Part shown: positions 1-5,547 of the stretch, one piece after another
Numbering within the stretch: the first letter of the stretch is position 1
How the letters are laid out: each line of letters begins with the position of its first letter
From: an uncultured bacterium
GTDB lineage: Bacteria > Bacillota_I > Bacilli_A > RF39 > UBA660
Length of the DNA: 14,042 nucleotides
Direction: 5' to 3'
NCBI GenBank assembly: GCA_900314225.1
Contig: OMUM01000111.1
Coordinates: forward strand, 1 to 14,042
Made by a program: the position numbers and the translations under genes
The notes under the pieces: generated by a model
Seen by the model: only the letters and a program-made list of their open reading frames with translations
Database searches by the model: none
Told to the model about the DNA's origin: nothing

Positions 1-591
1 GAGACAATAAATGAGTATAGTTATTTTGATAAGGATAGTGTTTATGCTGATGTTTTCAAATTTGGTGGTAAGGCAGCAGCAGCAGTTGTAACAGGAAAAG
101 TTGCTTCACGTGCTTTAAGTGGTATTACTAATGTCGCAGAAGAATCTAGTAAATTTGGTAAAGTCGCAAAAGTTGCAGGAGAACATTCAGATAGTATTGT
201 TAATTCAACAAATAGTTTTGCAAGTAACACAAGAGATAATTTGAGTAAAGGATATGGTTTAAAAAAGTCTGTTCTTTATGCTGCAACTGGCGTTGGTATT
301 GATGCTTTAGTTGATAAAGGCTCTTCAAAGTTAGGAACTGTTATTGCATCACATGATCGTGTAAAAGAAGTAGTTAAAGGAGCAGATACGTTGGCTACTA
401 ATTTATTTAAGGAGAATACGGATGTTGCTAAAAAAGCAATAGAAAAAACCGTTGATTTTTCTGCTAGTGAGGTAGAAAAAAAGACTGAATTGGAAGATGA
501 AACAGCTGATGAAGAAAAAAATCGTGGTATTAATGCTGCAAAGAAAACAACAAAAACTGTTGCTAAAAAAGCAATAGAGGATGCTTTATAA
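1..591 (+). CDS. C-terminal part of a larger Ala/Lys-rich protein, possibly a T7SS cargo (5' end outside window)
   Basis: The reading frame is open from the first base to the TAA at 589-591 (196 codons). The only starts near the middle, such as the TTG at 241, have no Shine-Dalgarno site, so this is the tail of a longer gene rather than a short one. The visible part begins with a few polar residues. It then has an Ala/Gly-rich segment (about residues 22-45, GGKAAAAVVTGKVASRALSG) that could be a membrane or glycine-zipper stretch, then amphipathic Ala/Lys helices, and ends in an acidic-then-basic tail (KKTELEDETADEEK, then AAKKTTKTVAKKA). No catalytic motif is visible. The next gene is DUF4176, which usually accompanies LXG proteins of type VIIb secretion, so an LXG-type substrate is a reasonable guess. 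The diagnostic N-terminus is missing, so the function stays open. Confidence 0.6.
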   Translation, partial: ETINEYSYFDKDSVYADVFKFGGKAAAAVVTGKVASRALSGITNVAEESSKFGKVAKVAGEHSDSIVNSTNSFASNTRDNLSKGYGLKKSVLYAATGVGIDALVDKGSSKLGTVIASHDRVKEVVKGADTLATNLFKENTDVAKKAIEKTVDFSASEVEKKTELEDETADEEKNRGINAAKKTTKTVAKKAIEDAL

Positions 592-608
592 AATTTGGAG
601 GAGATAAA

Positions 609-899
609 ATGAATGATAAATTTTTACCTATAGGTAGTGTTGTTATTTTGAATGAAGGGAGAAAGCCAATTATGATAATTGGATATAAGATGTCATCTCT
701 TGATAATAATTATATTATGAAAGGAACTGATGTTGTTTCAAATAAAGTATTTGATTATTGTGCTGTTCTATATCCAGAAGGATTAATTGATAGTCAGAAT
801 TTTATTTTATTTGATCATGATTTTATTGATAAGGTTCTATTTAAGGGATTTGTATCTAATGACTCAAATAAATTGAATGAATTTTTAAAAAATAATTAA
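609..899 (+). CDS. DUF4176 family protein, T7SS cargo-associated
   Basis: This small soluble protein has 96 residues and no signal peptide or membrane segment. It matches the DUF4176 pattern as I remember it: LPIGSVV near the N-terminus (residues 6-12), a hydrophobic strand with a basic lead-in (GRKPIMIIGY, 17-26), YPEG at 55-58, and a closing FDHDFIDKVLFKGF block (68-81). The ATG at 609 has a strong GGAGGAG site at 597-603. The gene starts 17 bases after the upstream stop, so the two are very probably co-transcribed. DUF4176 genes are known mainly from LXG effector loci of the type VIIb system, where they act in the cytoplasm as accessory or targeting partners rather than as toxins. That role is assumed here from family and context. 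Recognition of the family is fairly secure; its precise partner is not visible. Confidence 0.8.
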   Translation: MNDKFLPIGSVVILNEGRKPIMIIGYKMSSLDNNYIMKGTDVVSNKVFDYCAVLYPEGLIDSQNFILFDHDFIDKVLFKGFVSNDSNKLNEFLKNN

Positions 900-913
900 A
901 GGGGGGTATCATT

Positions 914-1555
914 TTGGGATTTAATAATTTAAGTAAATACACTGAAAGTATGCTTCCTGAAGCTGGACATGCTACTGAGTATACTTTATGTGAAAATATT
1001 TCTAACTATTTACCTTATGATATTAGTGGTGCTAGTGAAGCTGTTACTGCTGAATTAAATAAGATTGAATCTATTAAAAAAGATACCACTTCAACGATAA
1101 ATTCTTCAGTTAATAATTTAGATGAAGATTGGGGAGAAAAGTTTATTTCGCTTGATGGTAAGGGTATGGATTTTGTACAACCTTCTAAAATGAAGAAAAT
1201 ACTTACTGGAATTAGTGGTGACTCTGATGAAGAAGCAAAAAAGTGTATAGAGATTATTAAAAAAATAGAGAGTAGGCTTGATGAAGTTAATGAATATATT
1301 GAAAAATTACAGAAAAATTTAGAAGATTACAAAAAAGCTGTTAGTGATTTAAATGCTGCAAAGTCTAGTGCTAATAGTGCCATGAATCAATTAAATAGAG
1401 CAATAAATAGTGAAAATCCTGATTATAATACTATTAATAGTTTAAGGAGTAGTTTATCACAAATGCAAAGCAAAGTTACTGAGTTATCAACGAAGGTTAA
1501 ATCTTATGAGTTGGCTAAGATTTCTGAGCCTGATGGACAATGGATAGTTCGATAG
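914..1555 (+). CDS. Coiled-coil protein of unknown function in T7SS-associated operon
   Basis: This 213-residue protein is almost entirely helical and polar, with no signal peptide and no membrane segment. The start is a TTG at 914, chosen because a GGGGGG ribosome site (901-906) lies seven bases upstream and no ATG or GTG fits. Residues 1-75 contain a possible helical hairpin (about 40-70) ending in a lone Trp (DEDWGEKF, 71-78), loosely reminiscent of a WXG turn. Residues 105-205 form a long heptad-like stretch rich in Lys, Glu, Asn and Ser, probably a coiled coil. The gene starts 14 bases after the DUF4176 gene, so they share a transcript. No family is recognised. Its position between a DUF4176 gene and a WXG100 pair suggests a structural or chaperone role in T7SS substrate handling, but that is inference. 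Confidence 0.75.
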   Translation: MGFNNLSKYTESMLPEAGHATEYTLCENISNYLPYDISGASEAVTAELNKIESIKKDTTSTINSSVNNLDEDWGEKFISLDGKGMDFVQPSKMKKILTGISGDSDEEAKKCIEIIKKIESRLDEVNEYIEKLQKNLEDYKKAVSDLNAAKSSANSAMNQLNRAINSENPDYNTINSLRSSLSQMQSKVTELSTKVKSYELAKISEPDGQWIVR

Positions 1556-1594
1556 CTTTTTTATTTAAACAAGTGTAAAGTTGTGTTATTTTTA

Positions 1595-1623
1595 TTGCTT
1601 TAATTATAAATGTGTAATATAAT
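1595..1623 (+). promoter_or_regulatory. Sigma-A-type promoter of the WXG100 pair
   Basis: TTGCTT at 1595-1600 and a perfect TATAAT at 1618-1623 are separated by 17 bases. Transcription would begin near 1630, about 19 bases before the ATG at 1649. The site lies in the gap after the coiled-coil gene, so the WXG100 pair can be expressed independently of the upstream operon. Confidence 0.75.
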
Positions 1624-1648
1624 TTGTTTAATGATAGGAGGAATTTTT

Positions 1649-1945
1649 ATGTCAGGTTTAAGTGTAAATACTGGAGCAATGGATGCTAATGGTAGACAAA
1701 CGGTTGCTAATGCTGAAGAATTTGCTAATGAATTAGCTAGTTTGAGAAGTAATATAGATGGTTTGATGTCTATTTGGAGAGGATTGTCTGCAAGTGAGTT
1801 TAATAAATCATATGAGGCTCAAGCTCAAAATTTAAATGCTTTTCAACAATTATTAGTTGATTTAGGTGAAGCAATTAGTAAAGGTGCTAATATTCTTAAT
1901 AAAACTGAAGAAGATAACGCCAATGCTGGTGCACATTTATTTTAA
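1649..1945 (+). CDS. WXG100 family protein (EsxA-like)
   Basis: This 98-residue helical protein has the WXG100 size and layout: helix, W43-R-G45 turn, helix. It lacks a signal peptide, and proteins of this family leave the cell folded as dimers through the ESX/Ess (type VII) machinery. The start is the ATG at 1649, preceded by AGGAGG at 1636-1641. An in-frame ATG at 1610 lies upstream of the predicted transcription start and overlaps the promoter, so it is rejected. The C-terminus (NKTEEDNANAGAHLF) has no Tyr, so the classical YxxxD/E export motif is absent. In EsxA/EsxB-type pairs one partner often carries that signal for both. The gene is followed by a second WXG-like gene and a terminator, giving a two-gene unit. 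Family assignment is strong. Whether it is a core EsxA or a cargo partner cannot be decided here. Confidence 0.85.
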   Translation: MSGLSVNTGAMDANGRQTVANAEEFANELASLRSNIDGLMSIWRGLSASEFNKSYEAQAQNLNAFQQLLVDLGEAISKGANILNKTEEDNANAGAHLF

Positions 1946-1962
1946 AAGGAGGTATTTTGTTC

Positions 1963-2262
1963 ATGAATGAATTTGAAGAGAAAGATTATGCCGGAGCTAG
2001 AAGTTATGCAGATGGCGTACAAAGAAATGCTGATAATATTATGTCAATTTTTGATGAATTGAATAATGTTATGAATAGCTTATATGGATCAAATTGGGAA
2101 AGTGCTGGTGCAGAAGAGGCAAAAGCCAGATATGATGAAATACGTAAAAATTATCAAGTATTTTATGATAAAGTTGTTGCTATGAAAACACATATTTATA
2201 ATGTTACTGCAGCAAATGAAGAAGCAGATACAAGTGCTAGTCAAGTTGTTTCAGGAATTTAA
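1963..2262 (+). CDS. WXG100-like protein with WxS turn
   Basis: This is the second gene of a two-gene unit, encoding 99 helical residues. The turn reads W45-E-S47 instead of WxG. AAGGAGGT at 1946-1953 sits nine bases before the ATG at 1963. An in-frame TTG at 1957 would be only three bases from that site and is rejected. The tail (NEEADTSASQVV) closely resembles the end of the N-terminal domain of the GH73 enzyme at 4068 (YREADNSASNVI). This ties the free WXG protein to the domains fused to the wall hydrolases downstream. The position of the export Tyr is occupied by Asn (NEEAD versus YREAD). It probably dimerises with the product of the gene at 1649 and is exported by, or helps target cargo to, the T7SS. 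That partnership is inferred from gene order and family behaviour. Confidence 0.8.
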   Translation: MNEFEEKDYAGARSYADGVQRNADNIMSIFDELNNVMNSLYGSNWESAGAEEAKARYDEIRKNYQVFYDKVVAMKTHIYNVTAANEEADTSASQVVSGI

Positions 2263-2283
2263 AAGTGGATTTACCACTTTTTT
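2261..2283 (+). terminator. Rho-independent terminator after the WXG100 pair
   Basis: An 8-bp stem (AAAAGTGG 2261-2268 with CCACTTTT 2274-2281) closes a five-base loop and runs into six consecutive T (2278-2283). The left arm overlaps the TAA stop of the preceding gene. Confidence 0.8.
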
Positions 2284-2322
2284 GTATAATTTTGTAAATT
2301 ATTTTTAATAAGGCTGTTTTAT

Positions 2323-2353
2323 TTGACTTTAGGTGGTAATGGAATGTTAAAAT
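2323..2353 (+). promoter_or_regulatory. Probable promoter of the wall-hydrolase cluster
   Basis: TTGACT (2323-2328) and TAAAAT (2348-2353) are 19 bases apart. The wide spacing is offset by an extended minus-10 (TG at 2345-2346). Alternative TATAAT boxes at 2388-2393 and 2393-2398 lack a good minus-35 but would give a shorter leader. The 166-base gap from 2263 to 2428 holds only the preceding terminator and these promoter-like sites. One of them must drive the seven genes from 2429, because a terminator closes the unit before. Confidence 0.5.
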
Positions 2354-2428
2354 AGTATTATAAGATATTTAAATAATATTACATTTTTATAATATAATTT
2401 ATTTAGTTTATTATGAGAGGATGATAAA

Positions 2429-3376
2429 ATGGCAATATTTAAGATCGATACTGATGTTGTAAGTAATGCTTCAACTTGTATTAGTAATTTAAAAAGTGAA
2501 GCTGAATCAATTGCTAATAGTGTAAATGGTTATGATACGTCTGCAAATGATACATTTTATAATATTAGTGGTGCTGCTTTGGTTGCTAAAAATTCTATAA
2601 AAAAAGATATTTCTGATTTATCAAATAAAATTAATAATACTGCTACTCATTTAAAAGATGTAGTTTCAAAACATGATGCGGCACAAAATGCTATTAAATC
2701 AAATTTTGAAGAAGTTGATTTTGGTCAATCTAGTAGCAATTCTACAGGCTCTGATAATAATTCATCTACTAATTATAGTTATGCTTCGGCTGTTTCTGCA
2801 GTAAGTGGTGGTTATTCTGGTGGCTCATATGGTGGATCATATGGCGGTTCATCTGGGGGTTATTCATTAGGTGGTAGTTCTTTAGCAAGTCAAAAACTAA
2901 CACAAGAAGCTTTAGAAAAGTTCAAAAATGGTGATATTACTGCTACTGAAGCAGTTAAAGATGCTATGGAATGGGCTTTAAAAACGGCCAATGATAGTTC
3001 TCATGGTTATTCACAAAGTACTCGTTGGGGAAATCCAAATTATGATTGTTCATCTTTTGTTATTTCAGCATATGAGGCTGCAGGTATTCCTGTAAAGGAA
3101 GCAGGAGCAACTTATACTGGAGACATGCGTGCAGCTTTTTTGAAATGTGGTTTTGAGTGGATACCAGGGAATCCTAATGTTAATTCTTTACAGCCTGGAG
3201 ATATCTTGCTTGATGAAAATTCTCATACAGAAATGTATATTGGTAATGGAAAAAATATAGGTGCTCATAGTAATTATGATGGTGTTAATGGCGATTCTAG
3301 TGGTAGAGAAATATGTGTAAATAATTATTATAGTCATCCATGGGATGGTGTCTTGCGCTATGTTGGAAAAAAATAA
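2429..3376 (+). CDS. NlpC/P60-like peptidoglycan hydrolase with WXG-like N-terminal domain
   Basis: This 315-residue protein has three parts. Residues 1-95 are helical, with no Sec signal and a WXG100-like pattern in which the turn seems to read I46-S-G48. Residues 100-152 are a Ser/Asn and then Gly/Ser/Tyr linker with GGSY repeats. Residues 155-315 are a cysteine peptidase domain of the NlpC/P60 or phage amidase type. Its GYSQSTRWG..NYDCSSF block contains the likely nucleophile Cys207. SHTEMYIG gives His266, and GAHSN gives a third polar residue, His280. Such enzymes cut peptide or amide bonds of peptidoglycan. The ATG at 2429 has GAGAGG eight bases upstream. It is the first gene of a seven-gene unit with two further wall hydrolases built the same way, so export by T7SS is inferred. 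D,L-endopeptidase and amidase activities cannot be told apart by eye. Confidence 0.85.
   Translation: MAIFKIDTDVVSNASTCISNLKSEAESIANSVNGYDTSANDTFYNISGAALVAKNSIKKDISDLSNKINNTATHLKDVVSKHDAAQNAIKSNFEEVDFGQSSSNSTGSDNNSSTNYSYASAVSAVSGGYSGGSYGGSYGGSSGGYSLGGSSLASQKLTQEALEKFKNGDITATEAVKDAMEWALKTANDSSHGYSQSTRWGNPNYDCSSFVISAYEAAGIPVKEAGATYTGDMRAAFLKCGFEWIPGNPNVNSLQPGDILLDENSHTEMYIGNGKNIGAHSNYDGVNGDSSGREICVNNYYSHPWDGVLRYVGKK
2819..2854 (+). repeat. Short tandem repeat coding the GGSY linker
   Basis: A 12-base unit coding Gly-Gly-Ser-Tyr occurs twice (2819-2830 and 2831-2842) and is followed by a degenerate third copy to 2854. It encodes the flexible hinge between the WXG-like and catalytic domains of the first hydrolase. 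Repeats of this kind can change length by slippage without breaking the frame. Confidence 0.7.
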
Positions 3377-3390
3377 TTTGATGTAGTAAT

Positions 3391-3651
3391 ATGGTAGGGT
3401 TAAATTCTGGTTATAGTATCAGTAATTATGGTATTTTTGATGATGCTATTGGTCTTACAAGTAATTTAAGTAATAATTTATCTGATGTAAAAAGTAAACT
3501 TATTTCATCATCTGAAAAGTTAACTGATAATACATTTAAAGGTTTAACTGGTGATCAAGCAAAAGAGTATTATGAAAAAATATCTTCATATTTCGATGTT
3601 ATGGATACTGTTTTTACTAAGATTAATAACTTTTTAAGACAAAAAAGTTAG
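3391..3651 (+). CDS. Stand-alone WXG-like protein, paralogue of the GH73 enzyme's N-terminal domain
   Basis: This 86-residue protein aligns along its length with the N-terminal domain of the GH73 enzyme encoded at 4068: NSGYSISNYGIFDDAI versus NSNYSVSNYEMFDDAI, then a shared TFKG turn (F49-K-G51 here). It stops at KINNFLRQKS, just before the point where the enzyme continues to its YxxxD motif and linker. No remnant of the missing part is readable in the other frames after the TAG at 3649-3651. The ATG at 3391 has no good Shine-Dalgarno site and lies 14 bases after the upstream stop, so translation may depend on coupling. It could be a truncated, decayed copy of a hydrolase gene, or a working partner that pairs with the WXG protein encoded just downstream. 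I favour the partner reading because the frame is clean and the gene order is regular. Confidence 0.7.
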   Translation: MVGLNSGYSISNYGIFDDAIGLTSNLSNNLSDVKSKLISSSEKLTDNTFKGLTGDQAKEYYEKISSYFDVMDTVFTKINNFLRQKS

Positions 3652-3676
3652 ATAAATTAGAAGGGAGATTAATTAT

Positions 3677-4057
3677 ATGGTTTCAAGTGGTAGTGTTTCT
3701 AATGATGTTAGTTCTTTAGAAGATTTAATTTCAAATTATTCAAATTCAGTAGAAAGCTTAAATGGTTCATGGCAAGGTGATTCTTATGATAATTTTGTTG
3801 CTCAAACTAGTAAATTTGTTAGTAAAATAGATTCTGTAAAGGGAAGATTAAGTAATTTTTCTGAGGCTTGCTCTTTATATGAAGATTTTGAACAAAAGTA
3901 TTCTTCTTATCAGAATGCTGTTTCAAATTATAATAATGCATCAAGTGATTTATCTTCTTCTGATAGAAACAATTTACTTGCAACAATAGATAGTACTAAG
4001 TCTATTGCTCAAAAGGCAGCTAAAGCTGCTTATGATATGTTTTCTAATATAAAGTGA
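3677..4057 (+). CDS. WXG100 family protein with C-terminal extension
   Basis: This protein has 126 residues, longer than the usual 95-100. A helical hairpin is centred on W32-Q-G34 (SLNGSWQGDSYDNF). A YxxxE motif follows at Y68-E-D-F-E72, which fits the C-terminal export signal of WXG100 substrates. About 50 further polar, helical residues come after it (YNNASSDLSSSDRNN, then an Ala-rich final helix). There is no signal peptide. AAGGGAG at 3661-3667 lies nine bases before the ATG at 3677. The TGA stop at 4055-4057 is within 14 bases of the next start. It sits between a short WXG-like gene lacking the export motif and the GH73 enzyme, so the two small proteins may form a heterodimer or act as targeting partners for that enzyme. 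Family call strong, partnership inferred. Confidence 0.85.
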   Translation: MVSSGSVSNDVSSLEDLISNYSNSVESLNGSWQGDSYDNFVAQTSKFVSKIDSVKGRLSNFSEACSLYEDFEQKYSSYQNAVSNYNNASSDLSSSDRNNLLATIDSTKSIAQKAAKAAYDMFSNIK

Positions 4058-4067
4058 GTTGAATAAT

Positions 4068-4907
4068 ATGCCTAACAGTAATTATAGTGTAAGTAATTAT
4101 GAAATGTTTGATGATGCTATTTCTGTAACAAATAGTTTGAATGGTAAATTAAGTAATGTAAATGAAAAAATTATTTCATCAATGAATTATATTTCAGATG
4201 ATACGTTTAAAGGACCTGCTGCTGATGTAGCAATGGAAAATTATAATAATATAGTAGGTTATCTAAAAAATATTGCTGGTAATTTGGGAGTTATAAATAA
4301 TTATTTTGCAAATGTTTCTTCTAATTATAGGGAAGCTGATAATTCAGCTAGTAATGTTATCACTGGTAATGATGGTAAAAGTGGTAGTGGATCTGTTGGA
4401 GCTTCATTATCTTTAGGTTCATCAAGTACTCGTAGTGTTTCGACTGTTGCAAATCTTTCACAGCAAGAATTTATTGATTCTATTAAAGATGGTGCGATAG
4501 AGTCCTATAAAAAGTATCATGTTTTACCTTCTTTGACTATTGCTCAGGCCATCCTTGAGAGTGGTTGGGGAAAATCGGCTATTGGTAACAATTTATTTGG
4601 AATAAAAGCTGGTAGTAATTGGACTGGGAAAACTCAAACTGTACGTACAAGTGAATATGGTTCTGGTGGATATTATCATATAAATGCTACTTTCAGGGAT
4701 TATGATTCAATAGATGATTCAATAGAAGATCATGCTAAATTATTAACGAATAGTAGATATGATTCTGTTAGAGCTGCAACTAACTATAAGACAGCTTGCC
4801 AAGAAGTACAAAAGGATGGTTATGCAACTAGTCCAACATATGCTAATAGTCTAATTAAATTGATTGAACAATATAATTTAGATCAATGGGATAATATAAG
4901 TGTATAG
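4068..4907 (+). CDS. GH73-type N-acetylglucosaminidase with WXG-like N-terminal export domain
   Basis: This 279-residue enzyme is predicted to cut the glycan backbone of peptidoglycan. Residues 1-100 are a WXG-like helical hairpin with F47-K-G49 at the turn and a Y87-R-E-A-D91 export-type motif. A Ser/Gly linker spans about 101-128. Residues 130-275 are a glucosaminidase domain of the FlgJ/AcmA kind. It contains AQAILESGWGKS with probable acid Glu164, GNNLFGIK (173-180), FRDYDS (209-214) and GYATSPTYA (251-259), all hallmarks of the family. The start is the ATG at 4068, nine bases after a weak GTGAG site. An in-frame TTG at 4059 is less likely, because the paralogue at 3391 aligns from this ATG. 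There is no Sec signal and no wall-binding repeat. Export by the type VII route is inferred from the N-terminal domain and its neighbours. The enzyme family is clear. Confidence 0.9.
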   Translation: MPNSNYSVSNYEMFDDAISVTNSLNGKLSNVNEKIISSMNYISDDTFKGPAADVAMENYNNIVGYLKNIAGNLGVINNYFANVSSNYREADNSASNVITGNDGKSGSGSVGASLSLGSSSTRSVSTVANLSQQEFIDSIKDGAIESYKKYHVLPSLTIAQAILESGWGKSAIGNNLFGIKAGSNWTGKTQTVRTSEYGSGGYYHINATFRDYDSIDDSIEDHAKLLTNSRYDSVRAATNYKTACQEVQKDGYATSPTYANSLIKLIEQYNLDQWDNISV

Positions 4908-4917
4908 GTGTTGTATA

Positions 4918-5205
4918 ATGGCAAAGTATGTTTGTGATTTTGAAACGGTTACCAGTGTTGGCAATTCTATTAAAGAAGCAGGTAATGGTTTATTGGCAGA
5001 AACTAATAAATACAGTTCAAGTATTGATACCAGTTTAAGTGGCTGGTCTGGTACAGCAAAGGAGACTGCTATGAAACAAGTAAATGAACAATCTGCAAAA
5101 TATGTTTCTAGCGCTACGAATGTTGTGGCATATGATCAATATTTAATTGACGTTTCTAATGAGATTGAAAAAACTGAGGATGAACTTTCCAGTTGGTCTT
5201 TGTAA
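4918..5205 (+). CDS. WXG100 family protein, first of a tandem pair
   Basis: This protein has 95 residues, helical, with the turn W43-S-G45 (LSGWSGTAKE). It begins MAKYVCDF, as does its neighbour at 5228 (MSKYVCDF). The two share length, Trp position and a DELSSWSL/DLSSFKL ending, so they arose by tandem duplication. The ATG at 4918 has an AGGTG site at 4906-4910; the upstream in-frame ATG at 4900 overlaps the end of the GH73 gene and has no ribosome site. No classical YxxxD/E motif is present. Cys6 is conserved in both copies, which is unusual for this family. The pair precedes the lysozyme-like enzyme at 5548 and may form a dimer that accompanies or targets it. The family call is secure; the role is inferred from position. 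Confidence 0.87.
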   Translation: MAKYVCDFETVTSVGNSIKEAGNGLLAETNKYSSSIDTSLSGWSGTAKETAMKQVNEQSAKYVSSATNVVAYDQYLIDVSNEIEKTEDELSSWSL

Positions 5206-5227
5206 TATTTTAATTGAGGAGTTTATT

Positions 5228-5515
5228 ATGTCTAAATATGTTTGTGATTTTGATAAAGTTACTGAAGTAGGTAATAATTTATGTGATCTTTCTGAAAGTT
5301 TGAAAGAAAATATTACTAATTATAAAAATAATGTTGGTAATGCTGTTTCTACTTGGCAAGGTAGTACAAAAAATTCTTTTGATTCTGTTTCAGAAAAGCA
5401 AGAATCTTATGCTAATGATTCTGCTGATTGTATTAATAAATTAGGAGAACTGATTAAGAGTATTTCTATTACAATACAAAATGTTGAAGAGGATTTATCA
5501 AGTTTTAAGTTATAA
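5228..5515 (+). CDS. WXG100 family protein, second of a tandem pair
   Basis: This is a 95-residue paralogue of the preceding gene, with the turn W43-Q-G45 (STWQGSTKNSF) and the same KYVCDF start. Three cysteines are present (6, 19 and 68). GAGGAG at 5216-5221 is six bases before the ATG at 5228, a strong site. An in-frame ATG inside the preceding gene (5147) has no such support and would add residues that do not align with the paralogue. The tail ends in an acidic helix (NVEEDLSSFKL) without a YxxxD/E motif. It lies 32 bases before the lysozyme-like gene. Two similar but distinct WXG proteins side by side suggest an obligate heterodimer, as in EsxA/EsxB or Lap1/Lap2-type pairs. That is inference from gene order only. 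Confidence 0.87.
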   Translation: MSKYVCDFDKVTEVGNNLCDLSESLKENITNYKNNVGNAVSTWQGSTKNSFDSVSEKQESYANDSADCINKLGELIKSISITIQNVEEDLSSFKL

Positions 5516-5547
5516 ATTTATAATAATATTTTTTGGGGATGATATAT

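Noticed and set aside
42..230. Open frame of 62 codons on the minus strand
   Set aside because: It lies entirely antisense to the open frame that runs from base 1 to 591 and has no ribosome site.
1556..1594. Terminator after the coiled-coil gene
   Set aside because: There is a run of six T (1557-1562), but GATAG-TTC-GATAG before it is a direct rather than inverted repeat, so no stem forms.
1610..1648. Longer N-terminus for the first WXG100 protein starting at ATG 1610
   Set aside because: It begins before the minus-10 box and the predicted transcription start; the ATG at 1649 has a strong AGGAGG site and gives a normal WXG100 length.
2388..2398. Overlapping TATAAT boxes as the main promoter of the hydrolase cluster
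   Set aside because: No acceptable minus-35 was found at 16-18 bases; kept only as an alternative to the TTGACT/TAAAAT site.
3624..3676. Frameshift that would join the 86-residue WXG-like gene to a lost hydrolase part
   Set aside because: Neither other frame after the stop resembles the expected YxxxD or linker sequence, and a new WXG gene with its own ribosome site begins at once.
4055..4057. TGA read as Trp, as in mycoplasmas
   Set aside because: Read-through would add only two codons before TAA, Trp is TGG everywhere, and no gene has an internal TGA.
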